A DNA stretch of 64,000 nt from Lentilactobacillus parakefiri (GTDB lineage: Bacteria; Bacillota; Bacilli; Lactobacillales; Lactobacillaceae): contig NZ_BDGB01000161.1 in assembly GCF_002157585.1 (NCBI RefSeq), forward strand, positions 1-64,000. The letters run 5' to 3'. Positions 36,225 through 45,557 of this stretch are shown here, one piece after another; the first letter of the stretch is position 1, and each line of letters starts with the position of its first letter. A program made the translations under genes and the position numbers. The notes under the pieces were generated by a model. That model was not told the origin of the DNA. It searched no databases and was given only the letters and a program-made list of their open reading frames with translations.

Positions 36225-36437
36225 ATGATGTCAATTTAGAAGACCAAGTAGTGTGCCAACAGAGAAAATGTCGCTGGCTGAAAGACATTTAAGAACACGA
36301 ATCCTATCTTCAATACGATTGCCCTAATCAGGCACGGATTTTTCCGTTATAAATCAAAAGTGTGAAGCCTAGCTTTGAATGAGAATGGTACCGCCCGTTG
36401 TGGGTGTCTCAATTTTAAAGTAGGCTTTTTTTATACA
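36225..36437 (+). ncRNA. T-box riboswitch, probably proline-specific
   Basis: The leader contains the T-box sequence AATGGTACCGC (36384-36394) and a terminator in which AAGCCTAGCTTTGAATGAGA pairs with CTCAATTTTAAAGTAGGCTT before TTTTTT (36364-36434). Upstream, the GAATCCTATC segment places CCT (36303-36305, Pro) at the usual specifier position. It precedes proBA directly. Uncharged tRNA-Pro would allow read-through. Confidence 0.85.
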
Positions 36438-36455
36438 AAAATATGGGGTGAGCAG

Positions 36456-37271
36456 ATGGACAAACGCATTATTAACGCAAATCGAATCGTGGTCAAGGTC
36501 GGGACCAGCAGCCTGATCCATCCAAGTGGCGCTGTCAACTTAAAGACGTTTGACGAATTGGCATACACCTTAAGTGCACTGAATAATCAAGGCAAGCAAC
36601 TCGTTCTGGTTTCTTCCGGAGCGATTGGGGTTGGCCTAAACAAAATGCAACTCAAAAGGCGGCCGACAGAAATTGGTGCGCAACAGGCTTTGGCTGCAAT
36701 TGGTCAATCGGAGTTGATGACGCTGTTTACCCAACGCTTTGACCACTACCTGACAGACATTGCGCAGGTGCTCTTGACCCACGACATTTTTGATTATCCA
36801 AAGAGCAATCAATTCGTTATGAATACCTTCAATTGCCTGTTGCGGGACAACGTCATCCCGATTGTTAACGAAAATGATACGGTCGCAACGGACGAGTTGG
36901 ATCACAAGACCACGTTTGGCGACAACGATCAACTTTCCGCAATTGTGGCCAGTCACGTGGATGCAGACTTGCTGATCGTCTTGTCGGATGTCGACGGCTT
37001 CTATGATCAAAATCCTAATCAAGTTGCTGACGCCAAGCTCATCAGCACGGTCAATCAGGTGGATGAAACCGAATTTGGTGTTGCCGGCGGCACGGGCAGC
37101 CGCTTTGGTACCGGTGGCATGCAGACCAAACTACTTGCCGCCAAACGAATGCTTGATGAAGACCGGGTCATGGTTTTGGCCAACGGATCCGATCCGCGAA
37201 TTATTTTTAAAATTTTAGCCGGTAACGACGTGGGAACGATCTTTCAAAAGGAGAGTGTAGCTCATGAATGA
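36456..37271 (+). CDS. proB: glutamate 5-kinase
   Basis: First step of proline synthesis. The product starts at 36456 after GGGGTGAG (an earlier in-frame ATG is inside the T-box). Its 271 residues form the amino-acid-kinase domain only: VKVGTSSLIHPSG, VSSGAIGVGLNKM, NENDTVATDEL and DVDGFYDQNP. The C-terminal PUA domain of the enterobacterial enzyme is absent, as often in lactobacilli. It overlaps proA by 8 bp. Confidence 0.95.
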   Translation: MDKRIINANRIVVKVGTSSLIHPSGAVNLKTFDELAYTLSALNNQGKQLVLVSSGAIGVGLNKMQLKRRPTEIGAQQALAAIGQSELMTLFTQRFDHYLTDIAQVLLTHDIFDYPKSNQFVMNTFNCLLRDNVIPIVNENDTVATDELDHKTTFGDNDQLSAIVASHVDADLLIVLSDVDGFYDQNPNQVADAKLISTVNQVDETEFGVAGGTGSRFGTGGMQTKLLAAKRMLDEDRVMVLANGSDPRIIFKILAGNDVGTIFQKESVAHE

Positions 37272-38508
37272 CAAACTAATCGAAATTGGCAAGAATGCCA
37301 AAGCTGCTGCTTACAAACTAAACCTGCTGGACACCGTGACCAAGAATCGGATTCTCAATGAATTTGCCAACGCTTTAACTGAGAACACTGGGACCATCCT
37401 TACCGCCAACCAACAAGACTTGGCCGATGCCACCGATATGCCCAGCAAATTTACCGACCGATTAAAGCTGACCCAACAACGGATTGCTGATATGGCTGAA
37501 GGTTTGCGCCAGGTGGCTGCTCTTGCCGATCCAATCGGTGATATCGATAAGGGTTGGGAGAACGATGCCGGCTTAAACATTGAGAAAAAGCGGGTGCCCT
37601 TAGGCGTCATCGCAATGATTTTTGAAGCCCGCCCCAACGTCACTGTCGATGCTTCTGCCCTGACATTTAAGAGTGGTAACGCCGTTATCTTACGAGGTGG
37701 CAAGGAAGCAATTAACACCAACCTGGCACTTGCTCAAGTTCTCCGCCAGGTCCTAAAAGCGAATCAATTAGACGAAAATGCCATTCAGATTCTTCACGAT
37801 ACCAGCCATGAAACGGCCAACGATTTGATGCATCTAAACAAATACGTCGACGTTTTAATTCCGCGTGGCGGTGCTGGTCTGATTAACGCCGTTGTTAAAA
37901 ATTCGACAGTTCCCGTGATTGAAACTGGTGCCGGCAACTGTCACGTGTACGTTGATCGGGATGCTGAACTACAAATGGCGATCGACATCGTCGTCAATGC
38001 CAAAGTTCAACGACCATCCGTCTGCAACGCTGCCGAAAAGCTGTTAATCCACCGGGACGTGGCCGAAACGATGCTGCCGGCAATCGCTCAGGCACTGGAA
38101 GATCACGGCGTTATTCTTCGCGGTGATGAGGCCAGCCGAAAAATTGTCTCCTCAATCACCCCGGCTACCCAAGAAGACTGGTCAACCGAATACAATGATT
38201 TAATCATGGCCGTTAAAGTGGTTGACGACGAGCAGCAAGCCATTGACCACATCAACGAGTACTCTACGGGACATTCCGAAGTGATTATTTCTGATAACTA
38301 TCAAAGCGGTCAGGAATTCTTGAATAAAATCGACTCCGCCTGTGTCTACGTGAATGCCTCCACTCGATTCACCGACGGCTTCGAGTTTGGATTTGGCGCA
38401 GAAATCGGGATTAGTACTCAAAAGCTCCATGCGAGAGGCCCAATGGGTTTGAACGAATTGACGACCACCAAATATGTCATTCGGGGCAATGGGCAAGTCA
38501 GAAAGTAA
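37264..38508 (+). CDS. proA: glutamate-5-semialdehyde dehydrogenase
   Basis: Reduces glutamyl phosphate to glutamate semialdehyde with NADPH. The 414 residues show the aldehyde-dehydrogenase fold, with IFEARPNVTVDASALTFKS, LIPRGGAGLI and the catalytic-cysteine region PSVCNAAEKLL. The end carries RGPMGLNELTTTKYVI, typical of ProA. It overlaps proB by 8 bp, and a terminator follows 70 bp after. proC is not in the window. Confidence 0.95.
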   Translation: MNDKLIEIGKNAKAAAYKLNLLDTVTKNRILNEFANALTENTGTILTANQQDLADATDMPSKFTDRLKLTQQRIADMAEGLRQVAALADPIGDIDKGWENDAGLNIEKKRVPLGVIAMIFEARPNVTVDASALTFKSGNAVILRGGKEAINTNLALAQVLRQVLKANQLDENAIQILHDTSHETANDLMHLNKYVDVLIPRGGAGLINAVVKNSTVPVIETGAGNCHVYVDRDAELQMAIDIVVNAKVQRPSVCNAAEKLLIHRDVAETMLPAIAQALEDHGVILRGDEASRKIVSSITPATQEDWSTEYNDLIMAVKVVDDEQQAIDHINEYSTGHSEVIISDNYQSGQEFLNKIDSACVYVNASTRFTDGFEFGFGAEIGISTQKLHARGPMGLNELTTTKYVIRGNGQVRK

Positions 38509-38577
38509 TTCGGTTGATAGCCAAAGACGACAAGCAAAAGTCCAAGAAACACTAACGTTCAATTTAATACGTCACAC

Positions 38578-38622
38578 AAAGAAGACCGGAGCACAGGCAA
38601 ATCCTGACGTCCGGTCTTCTTT
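38578..38622. terminator. terminator between proA and the osmolyte transporter
   Basis: A 13-bp stem, AAAGAAGACCGGA with TCCGGTCTTCTTT, and 19-base loop. It sits between convergent genes and is suitable for both. Confidence 0.85.
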
Positions 38623-38635
38623 AAGCTCACATAAC

Positions 38636-40159
38636 TTACTTTAGCAGATGATGCTGTATCAGATACGCCTTAGCCACAGCTGCTGCAGAACGATGCTTAA
38701 CCGTCACTTGATAGTTCATTTCCTGCATGTCGCGAGTCGTAATTTTGTCCGCCAATCGACTGAGAGAGTGAACCACTTCCGGGTGGGATTTCGCAAATTG
38801 GTCGGTCATCAATGGTGCTCCCTGATAAGGTGGGAAGAACTGTTTGGAATCTTTCAGTACCACTAAATGATGCTCCCTGATTTGGGGATCAGTTGTATAG
38901 GCGTCAGTGATGTCAACCCGCCCATCTGCCAGGGCAACGTAGCGCAAAGAGGGTTCCATTGTTCGAACAGATTTCAATTGGAAATGATAAGCTTTTCGCA
39001 GTCCCGGATAACCGTCAGTCTGCTGATAGAAGTCGGGATCAAAGGCTCCCCGCAACTGCTTGCCAGCCTTTTGCAAATCTGCAATTGTGTGTAAGTGATA
39101 CTTCTTGGCAGTTGCTTTGCGAACGGTGATCGCATAACCATTTTGATAGGCCATAGGTTGTAGATAACGCATATGGAATTTTTGACTTAGTGCGGTTTTA
39201 GCATCCTGGTAAGCCTGCTTCGGTTGTGCGTTCATCTTTTTGGGTGAGTGAACCAAGGATTGGAGAACCGTACCGGTAAATTCAGGATAAATGTCAATTT
39301 GGCCATTCTGCAATGCTTTGAAGAGAAAGCTGGTTCCGCCAAAGTTAGGCTTGAGCTGGATTTTTGTCCTGGGATTATCGTGTTTCACCAGGTCCCTATA
39401 CATATTCACCAAAATCTCAGGCTCACCGCCCATCTTTCCAGCAATTGTGATTGTTTGAGCCGGCTTATTGAATAGTGACCAGCCTAGGCCGGCGCCACCA
39501 AGGACCAGCACCACTAGGACACCAATTCCCAGCTTTTTGAAAGAGAATTGAGATAACACTTTAATTAACCAACTCGCCACTAATGCCAAGATAGCTGATA
39601 AAACTGCCCCGACGATTAACGCGGCATTGTTGTTGGTCTGAATTCCTAACAGAATGTAAGTTCCCAGGCCGCCACCGCCAATCAACGCAGCCAAAGTGGC
39701 AGTCCCGATCACTAGAACGGTGGCAATTCGAATGCCAGAAAGGATCATGGGCATCGCTAATGGCAGCTCAATTCGAAATAATTTGAATCGCTTGGTTACG
39801 CCCAACGCATCGGCGGCTTCCAACAAGACCGGATCGATGTGAGTAAGACCGGCATACGTATTTTGAAAAATTGGCATAATTGCGTACAGCACCAGTGCAA
39901 TCACTGCCGGAACCGTCCCAATGCCAACAAAGGGAATTAAAATTCCCAAAACGGCCAAGCTGGGAATTGTCTGAATCACCCCGGCAATTTGTGAAATCAG
40001 TTCACCAATTTTTGGCCGGTTCACCAACCCAATTGCTAAAGGAATCGCAATGGCAATCGTAATTAAGATTGCAATCAGTGAGATTTCGATATGCTGCCAA
40101 AGTGCTTGACTGATGGCACTGGCATTTTTATCGACGTAAGCCATGACTTCATCAATCAT
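38636..40159 (-). CDS. osmolyte ABC transporter, permease fused to substrate-binding domain
   Basis: The 507-residue product has an N-terminal permease domain (about 1-205; EAA-like ALGVTKRFKLFRIELPLAMP) and, after a further hydrophobic segment (about 210-225), an extracytoplasmic binding domain (about 240-505; ITIAGKMGGEPEILVNMY and GRVDITDAYTTDPQI). This fused layout is known for OpuB/OpuC-type choline, carnitine or glycine-betaine importers of lactic acid bacteria. The start at 40159 overlaps the end of the ATPase gene by 8 bp, with GAAAGGGG upstream. Exact substrate unknown. Confidence 0.9.
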   Translation of the reverse strand: MIDEVMAYVDKNASAISQALWQHIEISLIAILITIAIAIPLAIGLVNRPKIGELISQIAGVIQTIPSLAVLGILIPFVGIGTVPAVIALVLYAIMPIFQNTYAGLTHIDPVLLEAADALGVTKRFKLFRIELPLAMPMILSGIRIATVLVIGTATLAALIGGGGLGTYILLGIQTNNNAALIVGAVLSAILALVASWLIKVLSQFSFKKLGIGVLVVLVLGGAGLGWSLFNKPAQTITIAGKMGGEPEILVNMYRDLVKHDNPRTKIQLKPNFGGTSFLFKALQNGQIDIYPEFTGTVLQSLVHSPKKMNAQPKQAYQDAKTALSQKFHMRYLQPMAYQNGYAITVRKATAKKYHLHTIADLQKAGKQLRGAFDPDFYQQTDGYPGLRKAYHFQLKSVRTMEPSLRYVALADGRVDITDAYTTDPQIREHHLVVLKDSKQFFPPYQGAPLMTDQFAKSHPEVVHSLSRLADKITTRDMQEMNYQVTVKHRSAAAVAKAYLIQHHLLK

Positions 40160-41096
40160 TTGTCGGCCCCTTTCCCAAATCGGCGACATAGGCAATTAAG
40201 TCACTTTGCGTGAGAATTTCCCCGTCAACTAACACTAATTGACCGGGATTTTTTTCCAGTAGACCTGCCCACTCGTAGACCGTCTGGCTATTCTGTAATG
40301 TAATCGGGTGGTCACTTTTACCAACCGGACGGCCCAAACCTGCATTCAGAACTTGTTTTAACAGTCTGGTGCCAGAATTATCAACGTCAAAAAAGCGTTT
40401 GACAAACTCATCAGCGGGGTTAGCCATCAAATAATCCGGCTTACCCACCTGCAGGAGCACCCCGTTATGAATAACCGCCAGTCGATCAGCGAGTAAAAAA
40501 GCCTCGTGCATGTCATGAGTCACAAAAACAATCGTGGTGTCAATTTGTTGATGGAGGTTCAAAATAATCTTCTGAATTTGTCGACGGGATACCGGATCAA
40601 GCGCGCTGAAGGGTTCATCCATCAGGACTAATTTGGGCCTCGCCGCCAGTGCCCGGACAATCCCGACACGCTGGGATTCTCCACCGGATAACTCATCAGG
40701 CATCCGGTTAAGAAATTGGTCCGGATCCAAATTGACTTTGGTCATCAATTCGACAATCCGGTCGTGCTTTTCTTGAGGGGCCCACCCCAGGTTATCAAGT
40801 TGAATGGTGGCATTTTGTTCAACGGTCATGTTTGGGAACAATGCGCCCGTTTGAAGCACGTAACCAATGTGGCGGCGTAATTTTTGTAAGTGACTGTCGG
40901 CGACGTCCTCCCCGTCAATCTTGACCGTCCCGCTTGTTGGCACCACTAAACGGTTAATCGTCTTTAGAAGGGTTGTCTTACCGCTCCCGGAAGGTCCGAC
41001 CAACACAAAAAGCTCACCATCGTCAATGGTGAGATTTAAATCTTTTAAGGCGAATTGGCCGTCAAACTTTTTGGAAACACTCGTAAATTCAATCAA
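40152..41096 (-). CDS. osmolyte ABC transporter, ATP-binding protein
   Basis: A 314-residue ATPase of the OpuCA/OpuBA/ProV group. Walker A is GPSGSGKTT, signature LSGGESQRVGIVRAL, Walker B LVLMDEPFSALD and THDMHEAFLLADR. A C-terminal region of about 75 residues shows one short CBS-like stretch rather than the paired CBS domains of OpuCA. It is the first gene of a two-gene operon with the fused permease-binding protein. Regulation by salt is expected from the family but no promoter was analysed. Confidence 0.9.
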   Translation of the reverse strand: MIEFTSVSKKFDGQFALKDLNLTIDDGELFVLVGPSGSGKTTLLKTINRLVVPTSGTVKIDGEDVADSHLQKLRRHIGYVLQTGALFPNMTVEQNATIQLDNLGWAPQEKHDRIVELMTKVNLDPDQFLNRMPDELSGGESQRVGIVRALAARPKLVLMDEPFSALDPVSRRQIQKIILNLHQQIDTTIVFVTHDMHEAFLLADRLAVIHNGVLLQVGKPDYLMANPADEFVKRFFDVDNSGTRLLKQVLNAGLGRPVGKSDHPITLQNSQTVYEWAGLLEKNPGQLVLVDGEILTQSDLIAYVADLGKGPTND

Positions 41097-41159
41097 TGTC
41101 GTTCACCCCGTAAAATCCATGGTGTTTTAATTATACTCATTTTGACAATCGAACACAAC

Positions 41160-41930
41160 TCACCGCTTCAATTGCGCCTTATGCAGCCGTTTAAGCTTAA
41201 AACTCATTAACCAGGTCGTGACCGGAATCGTTGTGACCACTCCGATTAAGGAAACCACAATGGCAATCAGCTCAGCCGCAAATACTTTATCGTTAAGAAT
41301 GTCGCCGAACGAATAGTTCAATCCATAGAACCAAATAAACAAGGCCAATGAGCTGCCAAAGAAGCCAAAGAACAGGGTATTGACGGCCGTTCCAATAATT
41401 TGTTTGCCAATCACAGTCCCATCCAAAAAAAGTTGATCACTTTTAATGGCCTGGTGTTGCAAAATAATTTCGTCTAAGCCAGAGGCAATCGCAATCGCAG
41501 CCTCGGCCACCGCTCCTAATGAACTCAGGATGGCTGTCGCAATTGCAACTTTTGTGAAATCAATGCCAACATACGTTGATAAGCCCTCAAGCTCTTCGCT
41601 GTCTTCCAAACCAAAACCGCCTACTTGGGCCCAATATTCAATCGGAATAATAATGATCACAATCAAGATCAGGACAATCACTGAAGCCTGAAAAGCCGTT
41701 GTTGAAGCATTATCGCTGGCGCTACTCCAGAAAATTGTAATTGACAGTAAAATCACGCTGGCGACAATCGTGACAATGATGGGCGGGAGATGAAAGGCAA
41801 TCAACACAATGGTGAAGAACAGAATACCAAAATTAACCACCAAGCTGAGAAACGAGGTAATTCCCTGTTTGCCACCGACAATGATCATCAAAACCAGCAA
41901 GACGATCCCTAAGGCTGTAATTGCTCCCAT
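41160..41930 (-). CDS. YibE/F-like membrane protein
   Basis: A 256-residue integral membrane protein with about seven hydrophobic segments. GGFGLEDSEELEGLSTYVGIDF lies between segments 3 and 4, then AILSSLGAVAEAAIAIASGLDEI, typical of the YibE/F family (shown in part as SSLGAVAEAAIAIAS). It overlaps its partner (41930-43045) by one base. Family function is unknown; both proteins are usually encoded side by side. Confidence 0.85.
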   Translation of the reverse strand: MGAITALGIVLLVLMIIVGGKQGITSFLSLVVNFGILFFTIVLIAFHLPPIIVTIVASVILLSITIFWSSASDNASTTAFQASVIVLILIVIIIIPIEYWAQVGGFGLEDSEELEGLSTYVGIDFTKVAIATAILSSLGAVAEAAIAIASGLDEIILQHQAIKSDQLFLDGTVIGKQIIGTAVNTLFFGFFGSSLALFIWFYGLNYSFGDILNDKVFAAELIAIVVSLIGVVTTIPVTTWLMSFKLKRLHKAQLKR

Positions 41931-43045
41931 TAGCGCTCATCCCCCTTAATCCAAAGCCCAGCAAAGGCACTTGATAAAATCACCGTCAAGACGATCCCAA
42001 TGCCGCTAATTAGACTGGAAGTCATCCCCAGCGACATGTTCATCGAAAACGAATAGTGCCAGGTATTGCCATTCTTTAAGTAAAGTAAGGTCATCGCCAG
42101 CGTTTCAGCCATAAAAATGAAGAACAGGACATTAATCAGAGGCCCCATAATTGACTTGCCAATCGCACGGCCTGATTTAAAAATCGCCATTGACGACAAC
42201 TCCGGCCGCTCCTGCTTCAGAGTCGCCAAAGAAGCCACGATATCGGTGGCCTCGTCCATGACGGCTCCCAGAACGCCAATCAAGACCTCGGCGATGAATA
42301 GCGGTTTGGGCAACTGAGTGACGTACTGCATCGATTCATAATAAATACCCCGCTCATTGGTAAGTCCGAAGACAATTAACGTAATCAAAATGGTTGCTGC
42401 CGTCGCACACAGCACCGCGGACAAGGTCACCAGCATTTTCTTACTCCAGCCCATGACCAGTAGTAAGGTCACAAAGCAAAAAACAACTGCCAAAACGCTA
42501 AAGATCCAGATAACGGCGGCCCCATTATTATTGTGGTCAAGCTTGACAGCTACCCAGAACAGAATTGTATTAATCAAGATACTGGAAATCACCGTCACCC
42601 CCCGCAATTTGAGAATGACAAATAGTAGACTAATGGCAATCGCAAGTAGAAAGGCGATTGGCGCATCCCGTTTAATATCCTTCACCGTTGCGTGGAGTTT
42701 AGGCTGGGTATGTAACGTAATGAAAAGTTTCTGGCCCTTGGTGTATTGATGATCCATTGCGTGAGAATCTGAATAGGCATTTTTAATGCTTAAATGATGA
42801 CCGGCATACTTTCCGTTTGTGATTGTCCCGAAAAATCGCTGATTATGGTAGTGGTCAACGTTTTGAAACTCATCGGTCATTTTGGTTGCCTTGCCGTTTT
42901 GAACTTGATTCACTTGATAGATGGTTTGCTGATACAAGCCGTCATTATGCTGACAAAAAAAGGCGGCTAAAAAACAAAAGGCAACGACCAGAGCAATCTG
43001 AAGCCACGTCATTTTACTCGTTAGTTTATCGTTCATATTGCACAT
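41930..43045 (-). CDS. YibE/F-like membrane protein
   Basis: 371 residues: one N-terminal hydrophobic helix (about 15-27), an extracytoplasmic beta-rich part (about 30-125), and at least six further hydrophobic segments. LIGVLGAVMDEATDIVASL corresponds to the AVAEAAIAIASGLDE block of its neighbour. The first gene of the pair. Both ATG codons near the start (43045, 43036) have only weak sites. The external domain may sense or bind something; function unknown. Confidence 0.85.
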   Translation of the reverse strand: MCNMNDKLTSKMTWLQIALVVAFCFLAAFFCQHNDGLYQQTIYQVNQVQNGKATKMTDEFQNVDHYHNQRFFGTITNGKYAGHHLSIKNAYSDSHAMDHQYTKGQKLFITLHTQPKLHATVKDIKRDAPIAFLLAIAISLLFVILKLRGVTVISSILINTILFWVAVKLDHNNNGAAVIWIFSVLAVVFCFVTLLLVMGWSKKMLVTLSAVLCATAATILITLIVFGLTNERGIYYESMQYVTQLPKPLFIAEVLIGVLGAVMDEATDIVASLATLKQERPELSSMAIFKSGRAIGKSIMGPLINVLFFIFMAETLAMTLLYLKNGNTWHYSFSMNMSLGMTSSLISGIGIVLTVILSSAFAGLWIKGDER

Positions 43046-43145
43046 CTTTTCAGATTATTTTAAAATTATTGTAACATCTGCGGAAATGAAAGCGTGGATT
43101 TATTTAGAATCGTTAGGAAAGTGAAAGGATTCCCTGGATTCATAA

Positions 43146-43188
43146 AAACAGCTAGTGACAAGGATAACCCCTTCATCACTAGCTGTTT
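43146..43188 (-). terminator. terminator after the universal stress gene
   Basis: AAACAGCTAGTGA pairs with its exact complement around a 17-base loop; on the minus strand it is followed by TTTTTATG. It lies 29 bp after the stop codon at 43217. Confidence 0.8.
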
Positions 43189-43216
43189 GCTTGGCTTTTT
43201 CGCACCACTTTACGGA

Positions 43217-43651
43217 CTATTTTTTATAATCGACTACCATCACGTTAACCGTCGAGTGACGGACCACGTAAGCAGTTGTCGACCCCAGAATTGCTCTGGA
43301 GATGCCATTGACCCCTGACTTTCCAATCACAATCAAGGATGCATCGTATTTTTCAGGTAATTCTTTAGCAATTTGAATTTTTGGAACGCCAACAACAAAG
43401 TGGGTTTCGACCTTAGCACCCTTCTTCGCGGCAATGTCTCTGGCATCATCTAAGATCTCTTCTGCCCGATCACGGAACGATTCCATCACGTCCTGGCCTA
43501 AGGTGACACCGTACTGAACGTAACGCTGGTCACTGGCAACCGAGACAATCTGCAAAGTCGCGTCAAGGGATTTAGCCAAGTCAGCGGCTTCTTCAACCGC
43601 CCTCATCGCATTGTCACTACCATCAACTGGAACCAAAATTGTGTCATACAT
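43217..43651 (-). CDS. universal stress protein, UspA family
   Basis: The 144-residue product starts at 43651 behind GGAGGTG. It has the UspA fold: N-terminal MYDTILVPVDGSDNAM and the ATP-binding loop VIGKSGVNGISRAILGSTT (G-x2-G-x9-G-S/T). Presence of the loop suggests it binds ATP. Single gene with its own terminator. Role in stress survival is by family only. Confidence 0.92.
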   Translation of the reverse strand: MYDTILVPVDGSDNAMRAVEEAADLAKSLDATLQIVSVASDQRYVQYGVTLGQDVMESFRDRAEEILDDARDIAAKKGAKVETHFVVGVPKIQIAKELPEKYDASLIVIGKSGVNGISRAILGSTTAYVVRHSTVNVMVVDYKK

Positions 43652-43732
43652 CGCAAGCACCTCCAAATTTGACTATCTAAATTAATCATACCATTGTGTG
43701 ATGGAATAAACAGAAATCTAGTCTGGCGATAG

Positions 43733-44272
43733 CTAGGCCAAGTTCAAATGAGAAATAATTGTTTTGTTATCTGCCAATTCGGTGTGACGTTCCTTCAGCC
43801 GGTCATGGTAAGTGGCAAGCAGAAACTTTTCTTCTGCTGATTCCCCAACCAACTCGGGAAAATGAATCTCGCTGATTTCATTGGTCACAATCAAAGTGCA
43901 AAATGCTATAAAGGCCACTTCAACGTCTTTAGTCTTGGTATCAGTGGTCAAAAACTTGGTAAAAACCTCAACAGCACGTTTGTTGCTGCCGGTCACATAA
44001 GAAATACACGTCAAAATATCGTTAGGACGGGCGGGTGACAAAAACTGGACGTGGTCATACCCAGCGGTCACGAATGACAGATTTCCCGGTAGAAATTTCA
44101 CACCGGAAAGGCCGGCATTGGCGTCTAAAATCCGCAAAGTTTCGCCGCCAAATTGAATTCGACTGTTGTTTAGTTGGGCAGGAAACACATAGCTTTCATG
44201 AATTGCCCTGGTGTCTGAGCACTTGATCGTTTCGATGATAATTCCCTCCAAAATCAACGGATTTGTCGTCAC
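43733..44272 (-). CDS. hotdog-fold acyl-CoA thioesterase
   Basis: Up to 179 residues. The core has NSRIQFGGETLRILDANAG and AGYDHVQFLSPARPND, in the order expected of YciA/ACOT hotdog thioesterases that hydrolyse acyl-CoA. The start is unsettled. The frame can begin with GTG at 44272, which has no ribosome site. A strong GGAGGG lies inside the frame at 44249-44244, with ATC codons (44239, 44236) where a start codon would be expected. Either the GTG is used or the real start is a non-standard or altered codon. Confidence 0.8.
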   Translation of the reverse strand: MTTNPLILEGIIIETIKCSDTRAIHESYVFPAQLNNSRIQFGGETLRILDANAGLSGVKFLPGNLSFVTAGYDHVQFLSPARPNDILTCISYVTGSNKRAVEVFTKFLTTDTKTKDVEVAFIAFCTLIVTNEISEIHFPELVGESAEEKFLLATYHDRLKERHTELADNKTIISHLNLA

Positions 44273-44386
44273 TTGCTAATAAAATGGACACATACCATGA
44301 TAACCTTTTCATGCCTATAATAGCAAGCTTTTTGAGTAGCCGAGAATTGGATTGTGAACAAAATATTAAATTATTCAGCTCCTTAT

Positions 44387-44400
44387 TGTAAGCGGTTTCA
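44387..44400 (+). promoter_or_regulatory. catabolite-responsive element (cre)
   Basis: TGTAAGCGGTTTCA fits the CcpA consensus TGNAANCGNWNNCW at every fixed position. It lies about 60 bp before the dehydrogenase start, so the gene is, or was, under carbon catabolite control. Confidence 0.7.
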
Positions 44401-44460
44401 CATAGGTGTAAACTTAGGGTGTTGATGATAAGATTTTTTTTCATTCTAGGAGGTCATAAC

Positions 44461-45532
44461 ATGAAAGCAGTACGTATTTATGGTGAAAAGGATATCCGGG
44501 TTGAAGACGTTGAGATTCCAGAACCAAAAGATGATCAAGTTCAAATCAAAGTTAAATATTGTGGGATTTGTGGCAGCGATTTACACGCTTACCTCGAAGG
44601 CTGGGGGGCTGCCAACCGTTCCATATCCACTGACCGGCAAAACCGTTCCAATCACCTTAGGCCACGAATTTTCAGGTGAGATTGTCAAGGTCGGCAAAGA
44701 CGTTGACGACTTACAAGTTGGTGACCATGTAGCTGTTGAACCGCTGTTGGCATGTGGCAAATGTGAAAACTGTCGTGCCGGCAACTACAATTTCTGTAAC
44801 CGTGCCGTGTCAACTGATGGTGCCGGTAACTTCCTAGGCTTCTCAGAAGATGGTGGGATGGCCGAGTTTGCAAACGTTCAGGGTGTCTTCACCCACAAGA
44901 TGCCAAAAGATATGGACTTTGAATTAGGCGCTTTGGCAGAACCAACCGCCGTTGTGTATGAGGCTATCAAGAAGAGTCATTTACGTGAAGGCCAAAATGT
45001 TGCTGTCATGGGAGCTGGCCCAATTGGTTTGCTGGAAGCGGTCTTAGCAAAAATCGCTGGTGCCAACCACGTATATATCGTTGATGTTTCCAAGGTGCGT
45101 TTGGACAAAGCCAAGGAATTAGGCATTGAGCATGTCCTTGATCCAACCCATGACGATGTGGAAAAGATCATCAAGCAAGATCTGCCAAACGGTGTGGACA
45201 TTACTTTCGAATGTGCCGGCGTGCAGGCAACCTTTGATTCAGCTTTGAAGGTCACTAAACGAACCGGAATCATCCAGGTTGTTGCTCTCTATGCAAAACC
45301 AGTTACCATGAATATGACTGATGACCTGATTATGCAGGGTAAAGACGTGATTACCACCCTCTGCTACAACAACTCATTCCCAAATGTATTAGGCATTATT
45401 GATAACCATAAAGATTTGTTCAAGAAAGTTGTCACTAAGAAGGTTAGTTTGGATAACGCATTGGAAGACGGAATTAAAGCCCTCGCGGCCGATAAATCGC
45501 AGGTTAAGATTGTGATTGATCCCTCCCTTTAA
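44461..45532 (+). pseudogene. butanediol/sorbitol-type zinc alcohol dehydrogenase, frameshifted
   Basis: The first 48 codons from the ATG at 44461 (GGAGG site) encode a normal start of a zinc-dependent medium-chain dehydrogenase, MKAVRIYGEKDIRVEDV to CGICGSDLHAYLEGWG. At a run of six G (44603-44608) the frame shifts. The rest, beginning LPTVPYPLTGKTVPITLGHE, continues in another frame to 45532 with all expected motifs (GHEFSGEIV, CGKCENCRAGNYNFC, GAGPIGLLEAV). With five Gs the protein would be intact at about 356 residues. Thus one inserted G, or a sequencing error, breaks the gene. Intact relatives reduce acetoin or oxidise 2,3-butanediol. Confidence 0.85.
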
Positions 45533-45557
45533 GCATCAATCAAGTTAACAAAAAATT

